A program made the position numbers and the translations under genes. Below are positions 10,043 through 20,870 of a DNA stretch of 64,000 bases, in pieces (positions within the stretch are counted from its first letter, which is position 1; each line of letters begins with the position of its first letter). The notes beneath the pieces were generated by a model, which did not search any database, was not told the origin of the DNA, and saw nothing but the letters and a program-made list of their open reading frames with translations. The DNA comes from Melitaea cinxia (Eukaryota; Arthropoda; Insecta; Lepidoptera; Nymphalidae), in contig NC_059398.1 in the NCBI RefSeq assembly GCF_905220565.1, positions 1,426,001-1,490,000 on the forward strand. The letters are read 5' to 3'.

Positions 10043-10380
10043 CTAGTAGTCGCCCAGTGGTCGAAATTCGACCATAATTAAAAAATTAAATATAAAAAAA
10101 AAGACAAAAAAAAAAACGAAAATAAAGTACGATATTTAAAAAAATTCAATTTGACGACAGACTTTGACATTCAACAAAATACTATAAGTATATGTATGTG
10201 TGTGTGTCAAATACATGGTAATATATATAATGCTTTTTTTATTGATTTAATATATTTTTATGCATAATTTAAAAAAAATCGCATTTTGCATTCCTCTATA
10301 TAAATTGTAAGTGTACGATATTTCATACTCCTCCGTCCGCGCAATTTTTGTAAAAAGGGTTACAAAGTTTTTGCTTCAGA
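10043..10380 (-). mobile_element. Helitron Hel-4 copy
   Basis: Minus-strand 3' end GGTCGAATTTCGACCACTGG then GCGACTACTAG: a 7-bp perfect stem (GGTCGAA/TTCGACC) just before CTAG. The interior shares GACTTTGACA, GCATAAAAATATATTAAATC and the GGAGTATGAAAT block with the copy at 42.9-43.2 kb in the opposite orientation. 5' edge approximate. Confidence 0.72.
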
Positions 10381-10737
10381 TGTATAGATATTTTTTTTAT
10401 TTATTCTTTATTGCACCAAACAATTTTACAATAGTCATTATATAAACAGTTTGCCAGTCAACCTATGGTAGTGAGAATCCTTACGAATGAAAAATACTTC
10501 ATCAACAAGGCAATTTTATGGAGATAAACCTTGTCTTTGATATCATTTAATTTAGACGTATAATTTAGGATATTATGTAAAATTAAATGAAACGACGCGC
10601 CGCGTCGCGCTGGACGCCTGCGTAAGAGTTGCACAGTAATAGTTTAAAAGCATTATAATACGTTTTTTCTCAAATCAACGCGGGTAAAATCATGGGGCAC
10701 TGTTAGTTATGTATAAAACAAACTCTTCTGCCTATAA

Positions 10738-10945
10738 TCTAATATATAAAATTCTCGTGTCACGGTGTTTGTTGTTAAACTCTTCCGAAACGGCTTGACC
10801 GATTCTCATGAAATTTTGTGTGTATATTGGGTAGATCTGAGAATCGAACAGCATCTATTTTTCATTACCCTAAGTTATAAGGGGGGGGGGGGATTGAGGA
10901 GTTTAATAAAATATATGGCAAAACAACGTTTGTGGGGTCAGCTAG
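10738..10945 (+). mobile_element. Helitron Hel-1 short form, complete, 208 bp
   Basis: TCTAATATATAAAATTCTCG start and GTGGGGTCAGCTAG end between A and T. It carries a run of 12 G at 10881-10892 in the middle, where the long form instead has about 100 bp of unrelated AT-rich sequence. Confidence 0.85.
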
Positions 10946-11312
10946 TATTAGTATATATACTTTCTTTATTCAAGGCACACGTGGACGAATTCAAGTGTAG
11001 CTTGTTTTTAATAAATCCAGTCATTTAATCACCAAGATCGGTTGCAACATCTGATTAAGTAATAAATCATTTAAACTAGTTTTAATTTCGTTAATACGAA
11101 AGCGGTACAAATGTTCGTCTGTAGCCTATGAAGATATGAAAAAGTACATAGGGTAGGGTTTTATATAACAGCTGAGAATTTTGTCTCAATTTTTATTTAA
11201 ACGTGTTAAACTTAGGCTTTGATAAATAAGTATTAAAAAAAGTATTAAAATATATTGTCTTATTATGAAGGGACTTTTTTTTGTTTAATCAATTTTTTGT
11301 CTTGGTAAACGT
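10946..11312. other. Intergenic, no gene seen
   Basis: AT-rich, no supported feature. Confidence 0.5.
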
Positions 11313-11408
11313 AGAGTGGGATGTCCTCCGGCGTGGGCTGGATGAGGATTGCGGAAAACTGGGATGTCCGGCGCGATCTTGGGGAGGCCTATGGCCAGCA
11401 GTACAACT
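11313..11408 (+). pseudogene. RTE-type LINE 3' relic
   Basis: AGAGTGGGATGTCCTCCGGC joins GTGGGCTGGATGAGGATTGC, then GGATGTCCGGCGCGATCTTG and GGCCTATGGCCAGCAGTAC. Compared with 39.5 kb about 40 nt are deleted after CCTCCGG. It encodes the WMRIAEDRDVWRELGEAYVQ-like C-terminus of the LINE, degraded. Confidence 0.7.
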
Positions 11409-11571
11409 GATGGGAGTAATTTTAGTGTTGATATAGTAAAGATCTTAAAAATTATTCGTCTTGATCCTGGGGACTTAATTATAAAATTAGTTTACGTTTG
11501 ATTTTAACAAATTATATTTGACTCCAGTCACATTTACACTCCTTTGTGTGTAATGATTGTGTTCAACTAGA

Positions 11572-11780
11572 ATTTAACAAAGACGACGATTTCAATTACA
11601 TCGACAAGTAATACGACGTAAGTAGACGAAGAAAATTAACAAACGCGTAACGTCGGGAACGTCGTAACTACGATTTTCGAGGGTTTCCTTCGATTTTCGA
11701 TCGTCTTAAATTCAATCATCAGATCCTGATTTCCTTATCATACAACCTTTTTTAAAGTCGGTTAAAAAGTGCGACTTGAA
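11572..11780 (+). mobile_element. Family F fragment (CGACTTCAATTACATCGACA type)
   Basis: GATTTCAATTACATCGACAA then GTAATACGACGTA at the left, and TTTTTTAAAGTCGGTTAAAA at the right, match the ends of the family F copy at 30.9 kb. The two ends are inverted (CGACTT/AAGTCG). The middle differs from the other copies, so this is a diverged subfamily. Confidence 0.6.
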
Positions 11781-12214
11781 TAAGCGATCAACTTGCTACA
11801 AATTTTATAGCCAAACATCAGTGAAATCATCAGAAACGTCAAACACACGTAATGAACAAAATCAAAGGGACAAGCTTGTTATAATCATTTTTATAAGTAT
11901 TTACTATTTAGATTATTTAACTGGTAAAACCTGTACGTATGTCGAAGTTCACTAGCGCGGGCATTGCTGAGTCGTTTGCAACAATTTCAAACGCCTACAT
12001 ATATGGAGTTTCCTTGACGTAATCAATGTTACACTTAAAATGGAAAACGTAAGTACGTGAGTTTACAATTATATCACTTGAATTTTTATTTAAATGCTTG
12101 TGTAATCACTTATACTGCAACTGTATTAGTTGTAATCTGTTTAAAAGAATTCGAATATTTATATTAAAATTATAATAGTTACACTTTTGTACGTTGAGAC
12201 ATGGCATAACTGGA
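11781..12214. other. Intergenic, no gene seen
   Basis: No supported feature on either strand. Confidence 0.5.
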
Positions 12215-12580
12215 TAGATCTGCTTCACCATCTGGAGCAGCCCATCTGAGGCAGTATCTTAGAGAAGGTCGCAGGCATTTATACTCATGGCGTCACCGTA
12301 ACATACAAAAGCGATCCCGTGGCACCCCGCTATGACGATGAAGGCACCGCTGAGTTTTATTGGATATTCTAGCTCGTTCAGTCCAGGCCAAGAGGCCCAC
12401 ACTCCCACTGGTCTCGTCGAGCGTTTAAAAAAATGCTCCCAAGTTGTGTTCCTGTGATCACTATAATAAACAGAACTGCTGTAAATGCGCTGTGTTGGCA
12501 GTGTAGTGTCAGCTATACGCTTGCGGTGTTCATTGCTGCAGACGTAACACCTATTTCTACTACAGTAGCTGTTTGCCAAC
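12215..12580. repeat. Decayed composite repeat
   Basis: The start (TCTGGAGCAGCCCATCTGAG) and a later scrap (AAGTTGTGTTCCTGTGATCA) resemble the middle of repeat C. Between them sits unrelated GC-richer sequence (CGATCCCGTGGCACCCCGCT, then ATGACGATGAAGGCACCGCT). It looks like a second transposon fragment inside a repeat C relic. The 106-codon minus frame crosses the join and has no recognised domain. Confidence 0.4.
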
Positions 12581-12749
12581 CTAGTGGTACAAAAGAAAAT
12601 AATGATTGTTATTCACGAGAATTCTCTTAATCTATATTAGTATCATATAAATGAAAGGTTGTTTAAATTAAAAATAGTATTAGACGACAAAATATATATA
12701 CATAAGCTATTCATAGAAAAAGAAGTAAATAAACGTATACATAACTAAG

Positions 12750-12782
12750 TCGACAAACAAACGTACGGCTCACCTGACGACC
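12750..12782 (-). mobile_element. Repeat C 3' scrap
   Basis: GTCGACAAACAAACGTACGG then CTCACCTGA is the 3' end of repeat C in reverse. Confidence 0.6.
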
Positions 12783-13339
12783 ACTTGTTTCTAAATAAAC
12801 CGAAGCGTTTTTGCTAACTAAAATAATTTTGGTACTCAGCGCCTTAATTTTATGATTCCTCAAGTTGAACATCATATGATTTATGTGCGAGAAATTTTTA
12901 TTTTTAAGTCAATTTATAATAATATGAAAAAGCTGGAAAGATTGTTTGTTTGACATGATTTAAAAATAAATAACAATCAGTTTAAACATATCTTTTAGTA
13001 TAGCCTGTTTATTGAATAACTTAATAGGCTGTATAATGTCATACTTATAGGTTAAACATCAAGATCTGACAAGTAACAAAGCTAGTAACAAAGAAAGCGA
13101 GTGAAACCGCGAATGATGCTTAGTATAACCACACTCTAACCCAACTATCATAAATTTCTGACCATCCTTAATTTCATAAGCTCATTGCAATATGTTTTAA
13201 TTTAAAAAGCACTCGTTCGATTTCGTAAAAGCTCGTCTCGTTTATACGAGTAGGTATATGTAAAAAAAATGAGAATCAAATTACATCTTTGACATTGAGA
13301 ATCTTTTCATTAGTATAAGATGGTCAATTATAATTTATA
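12783..13339. other. Intergenic, no gene seen
   Basis: A Helitron-like scrap (GTGAAACCGCGAATGATGCT, near 13102) without clear ends; otherwise nothing recognised. Confidence 0.45.
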
Positions 13340-13625
13340 TCATTACATAATATAAAACAAAGTCGGTTCCCGCTGTTTGTATGCTTAGATCTTTAAAATT
13401 ACGAAACGGATTTTGATGCGGTTTTCTTTAGTAAATAGAGTGGTTCCAGAGGAAGGCAAGCATAAAACATGCATAATATAGTAGAGGAACATTGATAGTT
13501 TTAGAGATCTCTAATGTGATGTCGTAAATACACACATTTTTTTGTGCTTACATTGCAAATATTTATTTCATATTTTATATTTAGTATCAGCATTGCACCC
13601 CTGCGAAGACGAGGCGATTCGCTAG
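13340..13625 (+). mobile_element. Helitron Hel-3b, complete, 286 bp
   Basis: TCATTACATAATATAAAACA follows A; the 3' end is GCGAAGACGAGGCGATTCG-CTAG. The interior has AAACGGATTTTGATGCGGTT and GAGGAACATTGATAGTTTT, shared with 51.8 and 56.5 kb. The base after CTAG is A rather than T, perhaps a later substitution. Confidence 0.8.
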
Positions 13626-14065
13626 AAATGAATAAAATATTAATAATTTTTTTTTTATTAATTTACTAAAATCCTTGCACTTATTTTTGAAAAGAAACTA
13701 AAAGACTTTAATTGTAGGCGTGATATTAATTTTATTTCGTTGTTTTACTATAAATTCCAAACAAAAGTAATAATCAAAAATGTCAGAAATTGATTTTGCA
13801 TGTTTCTTATTACAACAAAAATTAATTCAATATCCAATACTATTGCAACATATAAACGTATTGTTTCTAAGATACTTTTTGTAAAGGAGTAGAATTAAAA
13901 ATTAATCTGCCAATCAACTTCAGCGCGGACTGGTAGATTCTAAATCTTTCTGAATGTCCACTACCGCACTTGATATATTTCCAAAACAATCATTTTTATG
14001 AATCATAATTATGTTGCTATTCACTGTTTCTACAATACTAATATACACTACAATGTTAATGTCAG
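13626..14065. other. Intergenic, no gene seen
   Basis: AT-rich, no supported feature. Confidence 0.5.
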
Positions 14066-14225
14066 CATGACGCAATGGTCACATCAACTGGTTGTTGTGC
14101 TTGAGATTCCGTGTTCTAGTCCCACTAATGAGTAATACTTGTATACGTCAAACCAATGTAAGTCGTCTGTCCGTTTGTGTATTAGTTTCCGTATTCCTGG
14201 GTAGGAGGGCGTTGAGTTTTAAATG
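14066..14225 (+). mobile_element. SINE-3 copy, degraded
   Basis: TGACGCAATGGTCACATCAA at the A-box position, GTGTTCTAGTCCCAC at the B-box position, and the 3' block GGGTAGGAGGGCGTTGAGTT. It is a tRNA-headed SINE related to the copies at 14.4 and 61.2 kb. Confidence 0.6.
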
Positions 14226-14294
14226 CAAATTATAACTATTATTAAAAAAAATATTTATACAAATATACAAAAAATAAACAATAAAAAAATTAAG

Positions 14295-14408
14295 ATCGCT
14301 ACTCTAGCGATAAGACCGCCTTTGTACAATTTTTTTTTTTTTTTTTTTATAATATGTTATTGTGTTGATCGTTGTTGTGTACAATAAAGAGTATCTATCT
14401 ATCTATCT
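14295..14408 (+). mobile_element. LINE 3' tail with ATCT repeats
   Basis: GCGATAAGACCGCCTTTGTA, a T-rich stretch, an AATAAA at 14383-14388 and a terminal ATCT tandem at 14392-14408 look like the 3' untranslated end of a non-LTR retrotransposon that ends in a short tandem instead of poly(A). No coding part remains. Confidence 0.6.
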
Positions 14409-14409
14409 A

Positions 14410-14613
14410 AGAACACTCTTCACACTCAACAGCCACCAGTAGAATTTTTTCTTGTGACAGGGGTCCAGAAATACACATAATACACAAGCACAAACGTCCA
14501 GACCACGACAGACATCTTTATGGATAATACAATTATCTGTCATGAGAGGGGATTGAACCCACGACCACCAGCGCAATGGCCTGTGCTGTGACCGCTGCGC
14601 CAACGTGTCGTCA
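14410..14613 (-). mobile_element. SINE-3 copy, full length
   Basis: On the minus strand ACGTTGGCGCAGCGGTCACA (A-box), GTCGTGGGTTCAATCCCCTC (B-box region), GTCGTGGTCTGGACGTTTGT, and the end CACTCAACAG. It abuts the LINE ATCT tail, suggesting insertion at or beside it. Confidence 0.75.
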
Positions 14614-14718
14614 ATATAAATATAGCTATATCAGTTGACGGCTAACTATAACACAGTCATTAAGTTACCTAACTTAGAAACAGACGACATTGCGTCAATG
14701 TTAAAGATTATTAATTTT

Positions 14719-14893
14719 TAAAGTAAAACTTCTCTATCCACAATTGACTTGGGGAGTAAACTGGTGTATACGTGACGAGAGCGTTACGAAAAGTGTGATC
14801 GGGCGTGGCGAACGGAAGTTGAGAGGGAGATATAAGTTAGATAGAGCTAAAAAAGTTTTACTTCGTTTGATCTAAAGCATATTTGTTTTTTTT
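14719..14893 (+). mobile_element. TIR family E copy
   Basis: AAGTAAAACTTCTCTATCCA left and GCTAAAAAAGTTTTACTTCG right are the inverted ends; the core GACTTGGGGAGTAAACTGGT and GAGGGAGATATAAGTTAGAT is intact. Confidence 0.78.
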
Positions 14894-15642
14894 TTTCTTT
14901 AATTATGTAAGAGAAATACAGCGATACAATGCAGTTACATATGCATTATTCTCATATACTCTTCGCTATACATATGTAACGCTGTAGCAATAACAATTAA
15001 TGGAACAATATCGTTACTTCACTTAATAAAATTACAGTAATCCGTCGTATAATATTCGGATCAAAAGATCTGGGTACGTTCACCGTTGCGCAAGAGCATC
15101 CGCTCTTTGTGAACACTTCGATCCAAGGAAACATGGGCGTTGTATTGAATTACGATTTTAAGAAATATTAAAAAAAGGTTCTACTTAATGTAATAATTAA
15201 TATTAAAGATCAATTGAAAAAATAAGTTTTTTTTTTAAATTAAATGTGTTAGACTTGTTCTGATTTTTCTGTCACTCTATCTGTTGTGAATGTTTTTGTG
15301 TTTCGAAATGTTTGTGTGTGTGTGTGTGTGTGTGTGTAATTATTGTTCATCTAATTATGATATTCATAATTTAATTATAAGGCTTAAATAACGAGATTAA
15401 GTACATATTTGAGTGCTATTAATTAGAGAAACTCAAATATTTTTAATGTATCAATTTACTTCGTTTCCTCTCAACCAACATTGTTAACCAAAAAAGTGTG
15501 ACTCAGAGGATATTTCACAACTTATGTAACAAATCTACAATTCTAACAGAAAAACAAGTTATGCGCTTACGAATGAACATTTAATTTAGTAAAAAAAATT
15601 ATCTAAATTTTCAACATTATTTTACAAATTTTTTCCATCATT
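14894..15642. other. Intergenic with a TG microsatellite
   Basis: Holds a TG dinucleotide run at 15309-15338. No gene or other repeat recognised. Confidence 0.5.
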
Positions 15643-15651
15643 AGACTTTAA

Positions 15652-15990
15652 CTGACTGTACTGTGTGGCTACGTTACTAAAGAATATAGCCATCCCTTCT
15701 CTTTCCGTGGGTGTCGTAAGAGGCGACTAAGGGATAACACAGTTCCACTACCACCTTGGGACTTAAAAAGCCGACCGATGGCGGGATAACCATCCAACTG
15801 CTGGCTTTGAAATACACAGGCCGAAGACGGGAGACAGCGTTTTCGGTGCGACAAAGCCAGCCCTGCGGTCTCCAACCCGCCTGCCCAGCGTGGTGACTAT
15901 GGGCAAAACACATGAGTTCGCGCTATTTTTGGCGTAAAATTGTGGAGCCCTATGTCCAGCAGTGGACTGTATATGCTGTAATGATGAGGG
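15652..15990 (+). mobile_element. SINE-B copy, full length with target duplication
   Basis: Runs from CTGACTGTACTGTGTGGCTA to the GTCCAGCAGTGGACTGTATA then TGCTGTAATGATGA tail. AGACTTTAA flanks it at 15643-15651 and 15991-15999. Frames over it on the minus strand are incidental. Confidence 0.9.
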
Positions 15991-16079
15991 AGACTTTAAA
16001 AGAAAGTGTGTAAGAAAATATGTAACAAGTTTACATTAAATAAATATGGTTGATCAAGTTTATTATGCTTCTGTTATTA

Positions 16080-16155
16080 CAGCCGTCTATAGGTTACGAA
16101 AATCGGTTACCATCAGATGAACCGTACGCTTGTTTGCCGAACTAGTTTTATAAAA
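16080..16155 (+). mobile_element. Repeat C 3' fragment
   Basis: GCCGTCTATAGGTTACGAAA, CCATCAGATGAACCGTACGC and TTGTTTGCCGAACTAG followed by A-rich DNA. Confidence 0.7.
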
Positions 16156-16160
16156 TAAAT

Positions 16161-16240
16161 TCAGTCAGTCAGCTCAGCCTATTGCAGTCCACTGCTGGAC
16201 ATTGGCCTCCCCAAGTTCGCCGGAGGACGTTCTACACTGC
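16161..16240 (-). mobile_element. LINE-type 3' end with TGAC tail
   Basis: On the minus strand GAGGCCAATGTCCAGCAGTG then GACTGCAATAGGCTGAGCTG and a short TGAC tandem. It shares the 3' motif of SINE-B and the RTE-type LINEs but carries TGAC instead of TGA repeats. The same tandem recurs near 38.91 kb. Confidence 0.6.
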
Positions 16241-17267
16241 GATAATAAATTATAGTTTAAAAAAAACTAAAAGACCACGCTTTTATATCTAATCGAACTA
16301 AAAAGTAGAAAATAATTTTTAATTACAAAGAATTTATATTACGGTAGTAGAAGATCGAACAATCAATCATAATTAATTACTTCAAAATAAAATTATAATA
16401 AAATTTAAGTTATTAAGAGAATAATTAAATTCAGAGTAAAATTTGTGGGGTGAATTTTACTATATTTTCATAACTTTTTACTATGTTTTTATAACTCTCC
16501 GCACATAGATAGTTGCAAGTAGAATAATAATTGTTACATCACCTGTCACATCACTGATCAATAATAAGCGTGCCATGTAAAATGGCGTCTTGAACAAATA
16601 CAAAGATTAACTCTGGACAAGGAATTTTCTAAAAAGGAAGAAGTATCGTTCTCCTATTATACATAACATATCACATTACAGAGCAATCGTTTAGGCTCGT
16701 AATTTTTAACAAAGCTCATTTCGTCTTGCTTTGTGCTCGAGATTGGCTCATATTCGAGCTAATTTCGAGCACACTTACTAATAAACGGTTGATTACTATT
16801 GCATAGAGTTTGGTAAGATTATTGTATATGACGCAACGGCAGCGGTAGTTCCACTTAGCACCATTAGACATCACATGTGAAACTAAGTAGATGCGGGTTA
16901 CGTGTTTAAGATAACGGCCTATTTATGTAGTTGTACGTTTTCACCATACTGTGTCATTATTTACGTATGAATCTACGATTTTCTCGTTACAATAGTAGTT
17001 CTGTGGTCAGTAATGACTTCGCAATAGCCGTTTTTAAAAGATTTTTTTTTGTCTAAGCGGTAGTAAACGGCTACCATAGACTTCATTCAACATTACCAAC
17101 AATAAAAGCGCGTTTATGATCCTAACCTGCTCTCAACACAGCGCATTCCAAGGCTCTGGTTACCTTATTTATTACAGAACCACAATGTTACTTGAGAGCA
17201 ATATTATTTGCTATTTATTAAAAGTCTACTCAAAATCTACTAAAACAAAAATACTAATTATAAAAAT
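16241..17267. other. Intergenic, no gene seen
   Basis: About 1 kb of low-GC sequence. No coding frame, repeat match or RNA signature. Confidence 0.55.
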
Positions 17268-17268
17268 T

Positions 17269-17497
17269 GCTCAATATGGAGCAGCCTGACTGTGGAAGTA
17301 CCTTAAAGAAGATCACAGCTAAATAATATTGCTTTCAAGCAGTGTTGTGTTCCTGTGGTGAGTAAGGTGACCAAAGCTCCTGGGGGAGGTTGGGAGTAGG
17401 GTCGGCAACGCGCTTGCGATGCTTTTAGTGTTGTAGCCATGCATTTATAAGCTACGGTAATCGCTTACCATCAGGTGACTCGAACGCTTGAAAAAAA
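17269..17497 (+). mobile_element. Repeat C copy, 5' truncated
   Basis: GCTCAATATGGAGCAGCCTG to GACTCGAACGCTTGAAAAAA; middle blocks intact. Confidence 0.8.
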
Positions 17498-18039
17498 TCG
17501 TAACATAATGGTATTATGAATGTTTTAAAGTGTTATTGTGTAGTATTCAAGTTCAATTTTTAGTTTCTTAAATAACATTAACACAGTAAATTCCACGAAT
17601 GATTTAAATTTTTATTACGATAGATATTAATCATGAACCAAGTTTAATGATCGAGTTTTGTTCATGAAAAAAAAAAAAAAAACGAAATAAAAAAAAAAAT
17701 AAGTAACACATATATTATACCAAATACTTTCGTAAATGGTAGTAACTTAAAGAGTCACCACTTGACCACTATTTCCGTAAAGGGTAAAAGTACCAAATAT
17801 GGATCATAATACAGTTAGGTTCTTTAAAGTTACATAACGCCACTTGACTCCGGTTTACGACATAAATAAGCGCCTTACATGTGCGATGCATAATACATAA
17901 CTCCCTTTTATGATAGTTGGATAATTTGAAAGTGTCCTGATGAGGTCGCAAGTTGTTACAAATTTACATATGACCTGCGTTGGCCGGTAAATTTACTGTA
18001 TTTTTTTATATAATATTATTTTATAAACGTTTCTGTAAA
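17498..18039. other. Intergenic, no gene seen
   Basis: Contains A-rich tracts at 17668-17702. No supported gene. Confidence 0.5.
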
Positions 18040-18210
18040 ATTCTTAATATATATATATATATAAATTAATGTTTATCTGTATGTCCTTTATATAATCGTA
18101 AACTATGCATTCGCTACACATATGCATAAGCCCAAAAAGGTTTCTCAGTTGGTACGACCAACAAAAATAAAATAAAAAAATGCGTAGCAACGCGCGCAGG
18201 GTACAGCTAG
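18040..18210 (+). mobile_element. Helitron-type element
   Basis: The 3' end GCGTAGCAACGCGCGCAGGG then TACAGCTAG before T has a short stem and CTAG. An AT dinucleotide run lies at the left edge (about 18048-18062). The 5' end is not certain. Confidence 0.6.
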
Positions 18211-18869
18211 TATACTTATATTATTTTTCTTGTAATGTACTTTTTGATTGATTGAGTAATTGAATGTACTGACGAGGTCAATATTTTAAGCTTATAAAAA
18301 TATTTTTTATTAAATTAAATGAATTATTGATTGAGAACGAAATGAAAGATCATTTCATCAATTAAGTAAGAATATTATGTTAATAAACAAAATAATAATA
18401 ATAATAATAACAAAGAAAAACTGGATTCTATTTACCAATATACTTGTGTGTTTGTTTTTATTTTGTAATTAATATTTGAATGAATGTTTGAAGCAAGTAA
18501 ATCTTCAAATTATACATCAATAAATGCTTATGACATATAGATTTAATTAGGATAAAATTGGAATTGTTAAATGTTTTGATACATTTCGGAATATATTTTT
18601 AAATCTTCGGCACTACGAGACAGCCAATTCTTAACAAACCACCCTCATTGTCTCCAAGCCTCTAAACTTATAAAAACAATCAAGGAACTTGACTTACAAG
18701 TACTAGGATGAGTTTGATTTACACCTAAGACATTATTAGTAGTTCAGATTAAATAGTGATTTGCAAACATTCACTTACAATATGCGCTCATTGCAAACAT
18801 TCATATTAACGTATCTTTGTAGCTTAATGTGCAATTTTGATTCAAGATATTTCGAACATTTGCACAGAA
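18211..18869. other. Intergenic, no gene seen
   Basis: Includes an AAT tandem near 18390-18412. No gene recognised. Confidence 0.5.
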
Positions 18870-18995
18870 AACCGTTTTTATTTTTATTTTTATACAAGTG
18901 ATATACATCTACGGGCTTATGAACCCATGTCCTTTTTTATTCTAAACACATGCAATTTTTTTTTTTTTTTTTATTTCAAGGTAGTACAGAAAACG
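18870..18995 (-). mobile_element. Retroposon H fragment
   Basis: GATATACATCTACGGGCTTA, TGAACCCATGTCCTTTTTTA and ACATGCAATTTTT match the 3' part of the H copies at 45.8 and 52.0 kb. Confidence 0.6.
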
Positions 18996-19070
18996 GTTAA
19001 TTTAAGAAATAAAATTAGTGTGTAAATTATTGTTATCTTAACTCGCTCATAGTTCAGTCATTAAATTGAT

Positions 19071-19373
19071 CTAATTGATCTTGACTTTGGGGAGTGTGCC
19101 CTGGAGCTGCACGACCTCATACCCCCATCTCCTTTCTTCCATCGGACTTTCAGACGTACCGCAGGCTTTCATCCCTACCTGACTGATATACCCTTCATAT
19201 GTAAAAAGCGCTTCGAATCATCTTTTTTAATGCGCACAGCCAAGGAGTGCAATACCCTGCCGGCGTCTGTATTTCCAAGTTCATACAACCCGAACATGTT
19301 TAAAGCGCGAGTGAACAGGCTTCTTCTGGGCGAGCTCGCGCCATCTTCGACCTCGTCTCTGCTCTTGGGCTAG
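19071..19373 (+). pseudogene. Non-LTR LINE ORF C-terminus, frame intact
   Basis: An open frame with no ATG of its own encodes DFGECALELHDLIPPSPFFH, the RTFRRTAGFHPYLTDIPFIC stretch, SFLMRTAKECNTLPASVFPS, SYNPNMFKARVNRLLLGEL, then stops at TAG (19371-19373). The FxxRTAxxWNxLPxxVF and MFKxRVNRxLLG pattern is the C-terminus found in CR1/Jockey-type LINE proteins. About 97 codons remain of an expected near-1000-codon protein, a classic 5' truncation. A-rich sequence follows at about 19400-19410. Confidence 0.75.
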
Positions 19374-20870
19374 ACTGGAGTCAAGAGTAAGCCCATAACA
19401 TAATAAAAAAAGACATCGTGGCATACATGCTTATAGCTAATTACCAGTATATGTGCGTATATTTTCCAAAACATTTCGAGCATTAAGCGATAACTATGGT
19501 TAATCTTCGAAAAAACTAGTACAAGTTACATTACACTTGACAGGATTTGACTTAACATTACATAAATGATTATTTAAATCTGAATTTACTATCTTGTTTA
19601 CTTCAAGTAATATTTTGAACAGGGACGTTTCAAGCGATTGTATCGTCTATTCTATATGTGATTAAGACGAATGTTGAATACATATGTCGTACGTGACAGG
19701 GACGAGAAAAGAACAGTATTTATAATGGAAGTGATACGAATTTGTTTTATACGATTTTTCTTAAACTGCGTCGAAACTCAATTTTCTTTTATTGGTTTTA
19801 ATATGTTGTTTTTTGTTTTATTATTTTTTTAATTTATTTGTAACATTAAAAAAAGCATGTATTACACTATATTTACTTGCAAAAGCCCTTAGAATTGTCG
19901 ACAAGTACAGTCACACACATTTTATATAACACTTACATATTATATTGCAACCTCATAACATTTTACTGGGTGATCAATTTCGATAAATATTATTTTAATC
20001 GAAAGATAGTACGTGTCATGTGGTCCCATTTGATTCAATTGAGATTTGACGAGTACTTTTTGAGTTATCTCTATGAATGCGCATCTACTTGACTGTTTTT
20101 TCGTCTACCTACGTTGTATTACTGATCCATGTAATTCAAGTCGATTTTTTTTCCTTTGCAAGCAAATACAATTATTCTCAGTATCTTTATTTATTAGTTT
20201 TATTTACACTTTATCGTACAATACAAATGGATTAACAAAACAGTTACAGATTGTCTAGTACAACGGGCGGTCTTGTCACTATTTAGACATTTCTTTACGA
20301 CAACCCAATTTTATGTATCATCTTTATTCATCTCAAATTAAATTGTTTCTTATAACAAACATTTCAAAACCAAAAAAAAAAAAAAACCAAGGGAACCATA
20401 AACATCATTAACGCATCCATTTTGTAACATTGTAATAAATTCGCGATGCCATTACCATTTACTTTCAAATCGGTGACGCAACTTCAAGGAAATAATACAT
20501 AATGATTATCCTGTAGCTGACCGAGATTCAATATCTAGATTACAGCGTGTTTTGTTCTCGTCTGTCCGTGTGTAAGACTGTACTGGACTATGGAGAAAGT
20601 GTTTAGTGTATATCGCTTCTTTACGTCTTATTTAAATGAACAAACATTTGTATGGCCAATACAGATATTTAGTTTCGTCAGATATTAGTAGTCAGACAAA
20701 ATGTTATGAAATTGTAAGGATCGAGAAATAGGTAGGTAGTGCACCTACCTGCTACCTGCTTAACTGACTGTGTCGTCAACGGTCGCCATTTCGATACGAA
20801 CTTAAAATAATGTTTTTTTAAACCATACCTATGTACAAATGTGTTTCGAGGTGTGTTAAGAACTGTATTA
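19374..20870. other. Intergenic, no gene seen
   Basis: About 1.5 kb of AT-rich DNA. A 34-nt SINE-1 scrap (AACATTTGTATGGCCAATAC) is at 20640-20672. Short frames at 19877-20258 have no coding character. Confidence 0.5.

Noticed and set aside
12259..12579. 106-codon minus frame
   Set aside because: It spans a decayed composite repeat, has no recognised domain, and the part under repeat C has no coding role elsewhere.
15309..15338. Z-DNA or regulatory signal at a TG run
   Set aside because: A plain TG microsatellite with no nearby gene; no evidence for a role.
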